A stretch of DNA of 64,000 nucleotides. It comes from Kitasatospora purpeofusca. GTDB lineage: Bacteria; Actinomycetota; Actinomycetes; Streptomycetales; Streptomycetaceae. Where the stretch lies: NCBI RefSeq assembly GCF_000718025.1, contig NZ_JODS01000001.1, forward strand, positions 558,001 through 622,000. Direction: 5' to 3'. Shown here one piece after another: positions 17,001 through 25,215 of the stretch; position 1 is the first letter of the stretch; each line of letters opens with the position of its first letter. Both the position numbers and the translations under genes were made by a program. Below the pieces are notes generated by a model. The model saw only the letters and a program-made list of their open reading frames with translations. It did not search any database and was not told the origin of the DNA.

Positions 17001-19542
17001 GCACGGCGGTGCCCGCAGGCGGGGTGTTCGCCGGGCCGGGGTTCGCGGTGCGGACGGCCGGGTCGCCCTCCTGCAGCCAGACCTCGCCGGTGGCACCGAG
17101 GTCGAGGTGCCGGTCGGCGTCGACGTCCTTGACGCCGTCCTTCTCGACGACGAAGCCGAGGTCCGAGGCACCCGGCCTGAGCTTCACATAGGCGAAGGCG
17201 CCGTAGGCGTCCCGGCCGGTGAAGCCGTGGCCGGCGGGCCACTGGGTGGCCTCGCCGTCGGCGAGGTCGCCCCAGGCGTAGAGGTTCCAGCCGTCGTAGT
17301 CGCCGTCCTTGCGCTGGTAGTGGACGACGGCGTACGGGCGGGCGGCGGCGCTGGGGACCGGCTTCGGGGCCGGGGTGCCGGTGGTGAAGCCGCCGGTCGT
17401 GGAGCGCAGCCGGCCGGCGGCGTCCTGGACCACGGCCTTGTAGCGGACGGGCGTGCCGGGGGCGACGCCCGCGAGGTCCTGGGTGACGGCGTACTTCCCG
17501 GTGTCGGAGCTGCCGAGCACCTGCCAGGGCCGGTCGCCGATCTGCGCGGCGAAGGTGACCCGGCCGAATCCGCCGCCGGGCACCTGCGCACCGACGGTGA
17601 CGGTTCCGGTGGAGCCCTCGGCGGGCACCCCGAGGGTGATCGCGGGCGCGGCGGCGGTCGGCACGAGCTTCCCGGCGGCCTTGAGGACGACCGAGGAGAG
17701 GGCCGGCACGGTGACGGTGACCCTGCGGTCGGCGCCGCTGGTGGTCCGTGCGCCGGGGGCCGGGTAGACCGGGTCGAAGCCCTGTCCGGCGGAGAAGGTG
17801 TCCAGGGTGACGGTCTTCGCCCCGGTGGCGTTGTTGACCGCGACCAGGTACTCGACCTGCTGGGCGGCGTCGATCCGGGAGAAGGCGTAGACGCCGGGGC
17901 CGTCGGCCGCGTACCGCTCGATCTGGGCGCCGTCGGCGAGCGCCGGGTGGTCGCGGCGGAGCTGGGCCAGGGCGGCGATGTCCCGGTAGGGCACGGCGTC
18001 CCGGTCGTAGCGGTCGGCGGGGCCGGGGGTGCCGCCGAGGACCCGGTCGGCGTTGTAGGAGGGGGTCTGCGAGGCGAAGACGTCCTGGCGGGCGTCCTTG
18101 TCGCCGCCGGCACCGGTGAAGCCCTGCTCGTCGCCGTAGTAGACGACGGGCTGGCCGCGGGTGAGGAACATCAGCTCGTTGCCGAGCCGGTCCTTCTTCA
18201 GCAGGGTGGCCTCGTCGGCGCCGGGGTTGTCGGCGAGCAGGAAGGAGCCGAAGCGGCCCATGTCGTGGTTGCCGAGGAAGGTCGGCAGCTCGTAGGCGTC
18301 GGTGTCGGCGGTGGTGTAGCGGTGGTCCTGGCCGTAGAGCTCGGCCAGGCCCCGGGCCGGGCCGCCCTGGGAGACGTAGGCGCGGGCGGCGCCCTGGAAC
18401 GGGAAGTCGAGGGTGGCCTGGAGCCTGCCCCTGGTGACGTAGGGCGCGGTGACGGCCGGGTCTCCGGAGTAGACCTCGCCGAACATGAAGAACTTCTTGT
18501 TGCCCCGCTCGGCGGCGAACTCCTTGAGCGCGGGCGCCCACTGCTGCCAGAAGGCCATGTTGACGTGCTTGACGGTGTCGATCCGGAAGCCGTCGACGCC
18601 GGCCTCCTCGACCCACTGCTGGTAGACCTTCTCGAAGCCCTTGACCACCTTGGGGTTCTGGGTGTCGAGGTCGTCGAGGCCGGAGAAGTCGCCCTCGGTG
18701 GCGGACTCGCCGGCGAAGGTGGAGTCGCCCCGGTTGTGGTAGAGCGCGGGGTCGTTGAGCCAGGCCGGGGTCTTGGCGGTGGCGTCGGAGGGCCTGCGGA
18801 AGACCGGGCTGTAGGGGAACGAGTCCTTGGTCAGCTTCGGCCAGGCCGCTCCAGCGTCGGCGAGCGCGGTCTCGTCGACGGGGTTGCCGCCGGCGTCCAG
18901 CACCGGATAGGCGCCGGTGCTGCGGTAGCCGGACTGCCCCTGCCGGTTGTCGACGATGTCGGCGGTGTGGTTGGTGATGACGTCGAAGAAGACCTTGATG
19001 CCCCGGGCGTGGGCCTTGGCTATCAGCTCCTTCAACTGCTCGTTGGTGCCGAAGTGCGGGTCGACCCGGGTGAAGTCGGTGATCCAGTAGCCGTGGTAGC
19101 CGGCGCTGGCGGCGTCCCCGGTGCCCTGGACCGGCTTGTTGGTGAAGATCGGCGCCATCCAGATCGCGGTGGTGCCGAGGTCCTGGATGTAGTCGAGCCG
19201 CTGGATCAGCCCGGCGAGGTCGCCGCCGTGGTAGAAGCCCTTGTCGGCCGGGTCGAGGCCGTGGTCCAGGCGGGTACCGGTGATGCCGCCGGTGTCGTTG
19301 CCCCGGTCGCCGTTGGCGAAGCGGTCCGGCAGGACGAAGTAGAACTGCTCGCGGGTGAGGTCGTGCCGTCCGGCGGTGGCGGCCAGCGCGGCGTCCGAGG
19401 GCGGGCCGGGCGGGGCGGCGGCGAGCGCGGCCGGTCCGGTGGCGCCGAGGGTGGCGGCGGTGAGCGCGGCGGCCAGGAGCACCGCCGTCCGGCCGGGTCT
19501 GCGAGGGGTGCTCCGCCGGCGGCGGGGCGGGACTTCGGCCAC
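14038..19542 (-). CDS. Secreted bifunctional alpha-amylase / pullulanase (two GH13 catalytic modules)
   Basis: GTG 19542 is chosen because AGGGAG lies 6 bases upstream; ATG 19575 has no ribosome site. The 1834-aa protein begins with a signal peptide (about 15-42). Module 1 is a GH13 alpha-amylase (about 60-500) with DGFRIDTVKH, FMFGEVYSG and FLGNHDMGRF active-site segments. Two pullulanase-associated (PUD/CBM41-like) modules follow, beginning VVHYQRKDGDYDGWNLYAWG and VLHYNRADGNYDGWGLHDW. Module 2 is a GH13_14 pullulanase with a CBM48-like region (YYNGKVALSLWAPTAQEVSVQVF) and catalytic DGFRFDLMG, LLYGEGWNFG and YVDAHDN. One enzyme would thus cut alpha-1,4 and debranch alpha-1,6 bonds of starch or glycogen. 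All catalytic residues appear intact. The upstream element at 19616-19626 is shared with the alpha-amylase. Confidence 0.94.
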   Translation of the reverse strand: MAEVPPRRRRSTPRRPGRTAVLLAAALTAATLGATGPAALAAAPPGPPSDAALAATAGRHDLTREQFYFVLPDRFANGDRGNDTGGITGTRLDHGLDPADKGFYHGGDLAGLIQRLDYIQDLGTTAIWMAPIFTNKPVQGTGDAASAGYHGYWITDFTRVDPHFGTNEQLKELIAKAHARGIKVFFDVITNHTADIVDNRQGQSGYRSTGAYPVLDAGGNPVDETALADAGAAWPKLTKDSFPYSPVFRRPSDATAKTPAWLNDPALYHNRGDSTFAGESATEGDFSGLDDLDTQNPKVVKGFEKVYQQWVEEAGVDGFRIDTVKHVNMAFWQQWAPALKEFAAERGNKKFFMFGEVYSGDPAVTAPYVTRGRLQATLDFPFQGAARAYVSQGGPARGLAELYGQDHRYTTADTDAYELPTFLGNHDMGRFGSFLLADNPGADEATLLKKDRLGNELMFLTRGQPVVYYGDEQGFTGAGGDKDARQDVFASQTPSYNADRVLGGTPGPADRYDRDAVPYRDIAALAQLRRDHPALADGAQIERYAADGPGVYAFSRIDAAQQVEYLVAVNNATGAKTVTLDTFSAGQGFDPVYPAPGARTTSGADRRVTVTVPALSSVVLKAAGKLVPTAAAPAITLGVPAEGSTGTVTVGAQVPGGGFGRVTFAAQIGDRPWQVLGSSDTGKYAVTQDLAGVAPGTPVRYKAVVQDAAGRLRSTTGGFTTGTPAPKPVPSAAARPYAVVHYQRKDGDYDGWNLYAWGDLADGEATQWPAGHGFTGRDAYGAFAYVKLRPGASDLGFVVEKDGVKDVDADRHLDLGATGEVWLQEGDPAVRTANPGPANTPPAGTAVLHYNRADGNYDGWGLHDWTGAASPTDWGNPLQPVRRDAFGAVFEVPLAPGATSLSYILHKGNDKDLPADQSLDLAGTGREVWILGGREGYLLPQSGGASSQLDPSSAKAQWIDARTVVVPPGYGAGDAALAAGTSAQLVYDPAGGIRADRGTLTGPGRWIRLEPAPGGLTAAQKAAYPHLAGYRAFTVDTRDAARVPEALRGQLLFTEHLPSGAALAATGVQIPGALDDLYARRTGRVDFGPAYYNGKVALSLWAPTAQEVSVQVFDTASDGTPRTLPLKRDEETGVWEVVRDRAELDGKYYLYQVKVWAPTVQQLVVNTVTDPYSVALSTDSRRSLVADLAAKALKPPGWENHAVPPAVPLGREQIQELHVRDFSVADDTVPAAERGTYLAFTESEAAGAKHLRELAAAGVTTVHLLPTFDIATIRENRAEQKLPACDLAALAADSDKQQECVAAVAAQDAYNWGYDPLHYNVPEGSYATDPEGTARTVQFRRMVQAIHAAGLRVVLDVVYNHTAASGQAEHSVLDKVVPGYYQRLDANGKVTADSCCADTAPEHAMMNRLVVDSVTTWAREYKVDGFRFDLMGLDPKSTMLDVQAALRRMTPDSDGVDGKNVLLYGEGWNFGAVADNARFEQATQRNMAGTGIATFDDRFRDSARGGNFQLSSAPQQGFASGLFTDPNGSAANGTPEQQKARLLQQTDRLKVGLTGNLADYSFTDSSGRTVTGKDVDYNGAPTGYAARPGEALAYVDAHDNADLFDALAYKLPAGTAPADRARMQALALALTALSQGPGFVQAGSDLLRSKSLDANSYDSGDWFNAIHWDPRDGNGWGRGLPPAADNKELWPTAKALLADPRLTVGAADIAAAGAQYQDFLRIKRSSPLFALPTLAAVQQRLGYPLSGTPGEVPGVLTLHLDGTGLPGAGKGITVVFNATPTEQSQTVGALAGTAQALHPVQAGGADPVVKRSGFAAATGTFTVPGRTVAVFVQS

Positions 19543-19606
19543 TGAAGGCTCCCTTGCGCGGGTATACGGGGTCATGGGGTGGTCGGGTGGCCGAGACGCT
19601 AGCGGC

Positions 19607-19632
19607 CTGCAATATGTTTCAGCAAGATGCAG
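19607..19632. promoter_or_regulatory. Candidate sugar-regulator site upstream of the amylase-pullulanase
   Basis: CTGCA (19607-19611) and TGCAG (19628-19632) flank GTTTCAGCAAG (19616-19626), the reverse complement of CTTGCTGAAAC found in the alpha-amylase operator. It lies about 65-90 bp upstream of the pullulanase start. A common LacI-type regulator is inferred. The rest of 19543-19808 is the divergent promoter region for this gene and the PAP2 gene. Confidence 0.55.
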
Positions 19633-19808
19633 AAAGCGTTTCGGTCGGGGAAAATGCGCCCCGGTCCCGCGCTCCCACCCCCGATTGCGCCGCCCCGCCC
19701 GTCCGGCGTGACAATGGGACGTATGCCCGTCCCACCGGTTGACCCCAGATCCGTCCGCACCCCCTCCCCCGGTGGGAGCCACCCCCTACCTCTGAAGGGG
19801 GACAGCCG

Positions 19809-20780
19809 GTGAAGAATCCACTTCCGGAGGATGAGCAGACGGCTACGGGACGTCTGGCAGACTTCTCGTCCATGGGGGAACCGACCGAGATCCAGCAGAA
19901 CGGCGGCCGCATGCCCGACGGAGCCACCCTTGCGGCCCGCACCCGTACCGCGGCCCTGCGTGACCGCGTCCGCGAGCAGCGCCGGTCGCCCGCGCGGCCG
20001 AGACTCTGGTTCGAGCTGGCACTGATCGGCATCAGCTACTGGATCTACTCCCTGGTGCGCAACGCCGTCCCCGAGCAGGAGACGATCGCGCAGAAGCACG
20101 CCGGCTGGATCTGGGACCTCGAGAAGTCCCTCGGCATCGCCGTCGAGCGCTCGGTCAACCACGCGGTCGACAGCGTCGGCTGGCTGATCACCGGGATGAA
20201 CTACTACTACGCGACGCTGCACTTCGTGGTGACCATCGGCGTCCTGGTCTGGCTCTACCGGTGGCACCCCGGCCGCTACGCCGCGACCCGCACGGTGCTG
20301 TTCGTCACCACCGCGATCGCGCTGGTCGGCTTCTACTTCTTCCCGCTGGCCCCGCCCCGGCTGATGACCGACGGCGGCTTCATCGACACCGTGAAGACGC
20401 ACGGCACCTGGGGCTCGATGGCCTCCGGCCCGGCCACCCACGTGTCCAACCAGTTCGCCGCGATGCCCTCGATGCACATCGGCTGGTCGACGTGGTGCGG
20501 TCTGACCATCTTCTTCCTGGCCCGCCGGACCTGGGTCCGGGTGCTGGGCCTGCTCTACCCGGCGGCCACCCTGCTGGTGATCGTCTCCACCGCCAACCAC
20601 TTCTGGATGGACGCCGTCGGCGGCCTGCTGTGCCTGCTGGTCGGCTTCCTCACCGCCGGCTGGCTCTACCACTCCTGGGTCTACCGGCTCCCGCAGGTGC
20701 CCGCCCGGGAGCTGCCGGCCGAGCCGGTCACGGTGCCCGAGCAGTGGAGCGAGCCCGCGGTGAGCAGTTCCCGCCGCTGA
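19809..20780 (+). CDS. Membrane PAP2-superfamily enzyme (inositol phosphotransferase / AUR1-like)
   Basis: GTG 19809 is supported by GAAGGGGGA about 7 bases upstream; ATG 19872 is an alternative start. The 323-aa protein has about six membrane helices after a 65-residue cytoplasmic N-terminus. Two active-site motifs of the PAP2_3/AUR1 branch are present: AAMPSMHIGWSTW (His near 221) and STANHFWMDAVGG (His and Asp near 263 and 267). Family members transfer or release phosphorylated head groups of membrane lipids, for example inositol phosphate. The His-His-Asp set is intact. It is convergent with glnE, separated by a very strong hairpin. The exact lipid substrate is unknown. Confidence 0.88.
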   Translation: MKNPLPEDEQTATGRLADFSSMGEPTEIQQNGGRMPDGATLAARTRTAALRDRVREQRRSPARPRLWFELALIGISYWIYSLVRNAVPEQETIAQKHAGWIWDLEKSLGIAVERSVNHAVDSVGWLITGMNYYYATLHFVVTIGVLVWLYRWHPGRYAATRTVLFVTTAIALVGFYFFPLAPPRLMTDGGFIDTVKTHGTWGSMASGPATHVSNQFAAMPSMHIGWSTWCGLTIFFLARRTWVRVLGLLYPAATLLVIVSTANHFWMDAVGGLLCLLVGFLTAGWLYHSWVYRLPQVPARELPAEPVTVPEQWSEPAVSSSRR

Positions 20781-20803
20781 GGCCGCGGCCGAGGACGAGA
20801 AAC

Positions 20804-20841
20804 GCCGAGAGGGGCCCCGGGCGACCGGGGCCCCTCTCGGC
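20804..20841. terminator. Bidirectional terminator between PAP2 gene and glnE
   Basis: A perfect 17-bp stem (arms 20804-20820, beginning GCCGAGAGGGGCC, and 20825-20841) with a GCGA tetraloop. It lies 24 bp after one stop codon and 13 bp after the other, so it serves both convergent genes. Confidence 0.9.
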
Positions 20842-20853
20842 ATTCCCCAGGTG

Positions 20854-23800
20854 TCAGCCGTAGAACAGCCGCTCCACCACCGACCGGGCCCGCCGGGTGG
20901 TGCGCCGGTAGTCGTCCACCAGCTCGCCGCTGTGCCCGGCCCCGTACCCCAGGTAGCGGGCCACCCCGGCCAGCTCCCGGGTGTCCGCCGGGAAGGAGTC
21001 GCCCGGCCGGCCGCGCACCAGCATCACCGCCGAACGCACCCGGGAGGCCAGCACCCAGGCCGCGTCCAGCACCTCCGCGTCCTCCGCGCCGACCAGCCCG
21101 GCCCCGGCCGCCGCCGCCAGCGCCGCCCTGGTCCGGGTGGTGCGCAGCCCCGGCAGCTCGTGCCCGTGCCGCAGCTGGAGCAGCTGCACGGTCCACTCGA
21201 CGTCCGCCAGCCCGCCCCGGCCGATCTTGGTGTGGGTGGTCGGATCGGCGCCGCGCGGCAGCCGCTCCGCCTCGATCCTGGCCTTGATCCGGCGGATCTC
21301 CAGCACGTCCCGCTCGGGCACCCCCTCGCCGGGGAAGCGCAGCGGGTCGATCAGCTGCCGGAACCGCTCCCCCAGCTCCGGGTCCCCGGCCACCGGTTCG
21401 GCCCGCAGCAGTGCCTGGCTCTCCCAGGCGTGCGACCAGCGCCGGTAGTACGCCGTGTACGAGGCGAGCGAGCGCACCAGCGGGCCGTTGCGCCCCTCCG
21501 GCCGCAGGTCGGCGTCCACCTCCAGCGGCGGCTCGGTGGACGGCGCGGCCAGCAGGGTGCGCAGCTCGTGGCAGACCGCCTGGGCGGCCCGGGCGGCGTC
21601 CTCCTCCAGCGAGCCGAGCACCGGCTCGTGGACGAAGAGCACGTCCGCGTCCGAGCCGTAGCCCAGCTCGTGCCCGCCGAACCGGCCCATCGCGATCACC
21701 GCGATCCGGGTCGGCAGCTCGCCGTTGCGGGCCTCCCAGCCGGCCACGCAGGCGCGCAGCGCACCCTGCAGGGTGGCCGCGTTGAGCGCGGTGAGCGCCT
21801 CGCCGGCCGCGTCCAGCGCCTGCGCCGGGTCCTCGCCGAGCCGCCCCAGCACATCGGCGGCGGCGGTGCGGAACAGCTCCCGGCGGCGCACCGAGCGCAC
21901 CGCCGCCACCGCGCCGGCCACCGAGTCGGCCCGGCGGACGGCGGCCAGCACCTCCCGCTCCAGCGCGGGCCGCCCGCGCGGCACCAGTCCCTGCGGGTCG
22001 CCGAGCATGGCGACCGCCTCCGGCGCCCGCAGCAGCAGGTCGGGGGCGAGCCGCCCGGCCGACAGGACCCGCGCCAGCTGCTCGGCGGCGGCGCTCTCGT
22101 CGCGCAGCAGCCGCAGGTACCAGGGGGTGCGGCCGAGCGCGTCCGAGACCTGGCGGAAGTTGAGCAGTCCGGCGTCCGGGTCGGCGGAGTCGGCGAACCA
22201 GCCGAGCAGCACCGGCAGCAGGGTGCGCTGGATCGCCGCCTTGCGGCTGACCCCGGCGGCGAGCGCGCTCAGGTGCCGCAGCGCGGCGGCCGGGTCGGCG
22301 TAGCCGAGCGCCTCCAGCCGGGCCCGGGCCGCGTCCTGGCGCAGGCCCGCGGCGCCCGGCGGCAGCTCGGCGACGGCGTCCAGCAGCGGCCGGTAGAACA
22401 GCTTCTCGTGCAGCCGGCGCACCTCGACGGCGTGCCGCTTCCACTCCCGCTGCAGCGCGGCGACCGGGTCGGCCCTGGTGTCGTCGTTGATCAGCGGCGC
22501 CAGCGAGCGGGCCAGCCGGCGCCGGTCCTCGTCCTCGGTCGGCATCAGATGGGTGCGGCGCAGCCGGTGCAGCTGGATCCGGTGCTCCAGCGAGCGCAGG
22601 AAGCGATAGGCGGCGTCCAGCGAGGCGGCGTCGGCGCGGCCCACGTACCCGCCCCGGGAGAGCGCGGCCAGCGCCTCCAGGGTGTTGCCGCTGCGCAGCG
22701 CCTCGTCGGTGCGGCCGTGCACCAGCTGGAGCAGCTGGACGGAGAACTCGACGTCGCGCAGTCCGCCGGGGCCCAGCTTGAGCTGGCGGTCCAGCTCGGT
22801 GGCGGGGATCGAGTCGATCACCCGGCGGCGCATCTGCTGCACGTCGGCGACGAAGTTCTCCCGGGCGGCGGCCTGCCAGACCATCGGCGCCAGCTCGGCC
22901 ACGTACGCCTCGCCGAGTTCGGCGTCGCCGGCCACCGGGCGGGCCTTGAGCAGCGCCTGGAACTCCCAGGTCTTGGCCCAGCGGCGGTAGTAGGCGACAT
23001 GGCTGGCCAGGGTGCGGACCAGCGGGCCGTTGCGGCCCTCGGGGCGCAGATTGGCGTCCACCGGCCAGATGGTGCCCTCGCCGGTGGTGTCGGCGCACAG
23101 CCGGGTGAGCGCGGCGGCCAGCCGGGTGGCGGCCCTGACCGCCCGGTGCTCCTCGACGCCCTCGCGCGGCTCCGCGACGAAGATGACGTCGACGTCGGAG
23201 ACGTAGTTGAGTTCGCGGCCGCCGCACTTGCCCATGCCGATGACGGCGAGCCGGCAGTCGGCGGCGGCCTCCGGGTCCTGCGCGGCGGCCAGGTCCAGGG
23301 CGGTCTGGAGGGTGGCGCCCGCCAGGTCGGCGAGTTCGGCGGCGGTCTGGGCGAGGTCGGTGGTGCCGGTCAGGTCGCGGGCGGCGACCGCCAGCAGGCA
23401 GCGGCGGTAGCCGACCCGCAGCGCGTCGCCCGGGCGGCCGGTGGTGTCGGCGGCGACGGCCTCGGCGAGCGCCCGGCGGAAGTCCGCCGGGCCGGGGTGC
23501 ATGTCGCGCAGCTCGAAGGTGACCAGGACGTGCCAGTCGTGCGGGTGCCTGGCGAGGTGGTCGGCGAGCGCGGTGGACGCGCCGAGCACCCCGAGCAGCC
23601 GGTCGCGCAGCGGCTTGGAGGTGGTCAGGGTGTCGCGCAGGGTGTGCCGGTCGGTCTCCTCGGCGGCCTCCAGCAGCCGGGACAGGCCGAGCAGGGCGAG
23701 GTCAGGGTCGGCGGTGGCGGCGAGCGCGTCGAGCAGCACCGGGTCCGCGGCCAGGCCGTCCAGAGCCGGTTCGGCGAGCAGCCGCAGCGCCTTGGCCGGG

Positions 23801-23877
23801 TCGGTGAACCCGCGCCGCGCCAGTCTGGTCTCCGGTCGGCTCACCCGGCTGCCGGCCCGCTGTTCCTCCACCGCCAT
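20854..23877 (-). CDS. glnE: Bifunctional glutamine synthetase adenylyltransferase / deadenylase
   Basis: The 1007-aa length and two tandem nucleotidyltransferase domains match GlnE. The N-terminal (deadenylylating) domain has MGKCGGRELNYVSDVDVIFV near residues 217-236; the C-terminal (adenylylating) domain has MGRFGGHELGYGSDADVLF near 731-749. Each is followed by a repeated helical segment that includes (N/D)LRPEGRNGPLVR. The enzyme modifies a Tyr of glutamine synthetase I to tune its activity to nitrogen status. It shares a divergent 177-bp promoter region with the acyltransferase gene. Location beside glnA2 and nadE reproduces the conserved streptomycete order, but glnA itself is not in this window. 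Confidence 0.97.
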   Translation of the reverse strand: MAVEEQRAGSRVSRPETRLARRGFTDPAKALRLLAEPALDGLAADPVLLDALAATADPDLALLGLSRLLEAAEETDRHTLRDTLTTSKPLRDRLLGVLGASTALADHLARHPHDWHVLVTFELRDMHPGPADFRRALAEAVAADTTGRPGDALRVGYRRCLLAVAARDLTGTTDLAQTAAELADLAGATLQTALDLAAAQDPEAAADCRLAVIGMGKCGGRELNYVSDVDVIFVAEPREGVEEHRAVRAATRLAAALTRLCADTTGEGTIWPVDANLRPEGRNGPLVRTLASHVAYYRRWAKTWEFQALLKARPVAGDAELGEAYVAELAPMVWQAAARENFVADVQQMRRRVIDSIPATELDRQLKLGPGGLRDVEFSVQLLQLVHGRTDEALRSGNTLEALAALSRGGYVGRADAASLDAAYRFLRSLEHRIQLHRLRRTHLMPTEDEDRRRLARSLAPLINDDTRADPVAALQREWKRHAVEVRRLHEKLFYRPLLDAVAELPPGAAGLRQDAARARLEALGYADPAAALRHLSALAAGVSRKAAIQRTLLPVLLGWFADSADPDAGLLNFRQVSDALGRTPWYLRLLRDESAAAEQLARVLSAGRLAPDLLLRAPEAVAMLGDPQGLVPRGRPALEREVLAAVRRADSVAGAVAAVRSVRRRELFRTAAADVLGRLGEDPAQALDAAGEALTALNAATLQGALRACVAGWEARNGELPTRIAVIAMGRFGGHELGYGSDADVLFVHEPVLGSLEEDAARAAQAVCHELRTLLAAPSTEPPLEVDADLRPEGRNGPLVRSLASYTAYYRRWSHAWESQALLRAEPVAGDPELGERFRQLIDPLRFPGEGVPERDVLEIRRIKARIEAERLPRGADPTTHTKIGRGGLADVEWTVQLLQLRHGHELPGLRTTRTRAALAAAAGAGLVGAEDAEVLDAAWVLASRVRSAVMLVRGRPGDSFPADTRELAGVARYLGYGAGHSGELVDDYRRTTRRARSVVERLFYG

Positions 23878-24054
23878 CGCCCCTCCGTCCGTCCGCCCCC
23901 CGTCCGCCCCAGCAGGCTACGCGTCCCGGGCGCGGCGCGCCCGGGCGTGACCACCGGGCGGACACCGGTGTCACCCGTCCGTGACCCCCTGCCCGCCGCG
24001 CTCGTTCACCCGGCGTCCGCTCCCGCTGCCCGTCCCACCCTCCCGGAGGGTCCG

Positions 24055-25215
24055 ATGCCCGGTCGTCTGCCCTCGCTCACCGGGCTGCGCTTCTGGGCCG
24101 CGCTGCTGGTGGTGCTCTACCACCTGGCGCGCAAGCTCGGCGAGCTGCCGCTGCTGGGCCCACTGTCCTGGTACGGACGTTCGGGAGTCACCTTCTTCTT
24201 CGTCCTCTCCGGTTTCGTCCTCGCCTGGACGTACGAGGGCTCGCCGGCCACTGCCCGGTCCTTCGCCCGGCGCCGGTTCGCCCGGATCTGGCCGCTGCAC
24301 GCGCTGACCACCGCCCTGTCGCTGGGCGCGAACGCCGCCCTGGGCCTGGCCGTCCCGCTGGCGGCCGTGCTCTGGTCGCTGCCGCTGCTGCACGCCTGGG
24401 CGCCGGGGACGGTCTTCGGCGGCAACCCGGCCTCCTGGTCGCTGGGCGCCGAGGCCTGGTTCTACCTGCTGTTCCCGGGCCTGCTGCGGCTGCTGGCCCC
24501 GCGCCGGCGGAGCTGGCTGCCGCTGGCGGCGGCCTGCGCCGCGCTCGGCCCGGTGCTGTGGACGGCGGGCGCGCTGCTGCCCGCCGATCCGGCCCTGCGC
24601 GGCTGGCTGCTGGACTACCTGCCGCTGACCCGCACCCCGCAGTTCGTGCTCGGGGTGGTCACCGGGCTGGCCGCCCGGCACGGGCTGCTCCCCCGGGTGC
24701 GGCTCGGCGCGGCCGCGGCGGCGGTGGCCGGCTGGCACGTCCTGCTGGTGCCCTGGCACGCGGCCGTCCCCGACTCCCTGTGGTGGGGCCCGTACAGCGC
24801 CTCGCAGCTGTTCCCGGCCCCGCTGTTCGCGGCGCTGCTGGTGGCCGCCGCGGGGCGGGACGCGGCGGGCACCGCGCCCCGGCTGCTCTCCGGGCGGACG
24901 GCGGTGCTCCTCGGCGAGTGGTCCTACGCCTGGTACCTGGTGCACGAGATCGGCATCCGCTGCTGGCTGTGGACGGCCGGCCGACCGACCGGGACGCTCG
25001 CGCTGCTGGCCGTCGACCTGCTGCTCGCCGCCGGGACGCTGGCCGTGGCGGGCGCCCTCCACCGGTGGGTGGAGCGCCCCTGCGAGCGGCTGCTGCGCGG
25101 GGCGCCCCGGCACACCGGAACGCCGCTGCCGCACCCCCCGGTGCGGGTGGTGCGGCAGCGGCGCCGGTCGGTGGCGGGCGGTCAGCCCTCCAGCGAGCCG
25201 TCCAGGTTCACGTAG
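24055..25215 (+). CDS. Membrane acyltransferase (acyltransferase-3 family)
   Basis: ATG 24055 is preceded by CGGAGGG, giving 386 aa. The start LPSLTGLRFWAALLVVLYHL is the hallmark of acyltransferase-3 proteins, with the invariant R-x10-H pair. About ten membrane helices follow, including SGVTFFFVLSGFVLAWTY and ASWSLGAEAWFYLLFPGLL. The family O-acetylates or acylates cell-surface sugars, lipids or antibiotics using acyl-CoA. The C-terminus is Arg-rich and cytoplasmic. The last 34 bp overlap the 3' end of the convergent secreted-protein gene. The acceptor is unknown. Confidence 0.88.
   Translation: MPGRLPSLTGLRFWAALLVVLYHLARKLGELPLLGPLSWYGRSGVTFFFVLSGFVLAWTYEGSPATARSFARRRFARIWPLHALTTALSLGANAALGLAVPLAAVLWSLPLLHAWAPGTVFGGNPASWSLGAEAWFYLLFPGLLRLLAPRRRSWLPLAAACAALGPVLWTAGALLPADPALRGWLLDYLPLTRTPQFVLGVVTGLAARHGLLPRVRLGAAAAAVAGWHVLLVPWHAAVPDSLWWGPYSASQLFPAPLFAALLVAAAGRDAAGTAPRLLSGRTAVLLGEWSYAWYLVHEIGIRCWLWTAGRPTGTLALLAVDLLLAAGTLAVAGALHRWVERPCERLLRGAPRHTGTPLPHPPVRVVRQRRRSVAGGQPSSEPSRFT

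Noticed and set aside
9490..19545. Very long open frames opposite the amtB, peptidase and pullulanase genes (up to about 1860 codons)
   Set aside because: They are antisense frames kept open by GC-rich codon bias. Their products are Gly/Val/Ala/Arg/Asp-rich with no domains, while the opposite strand encodes clear enzymes.
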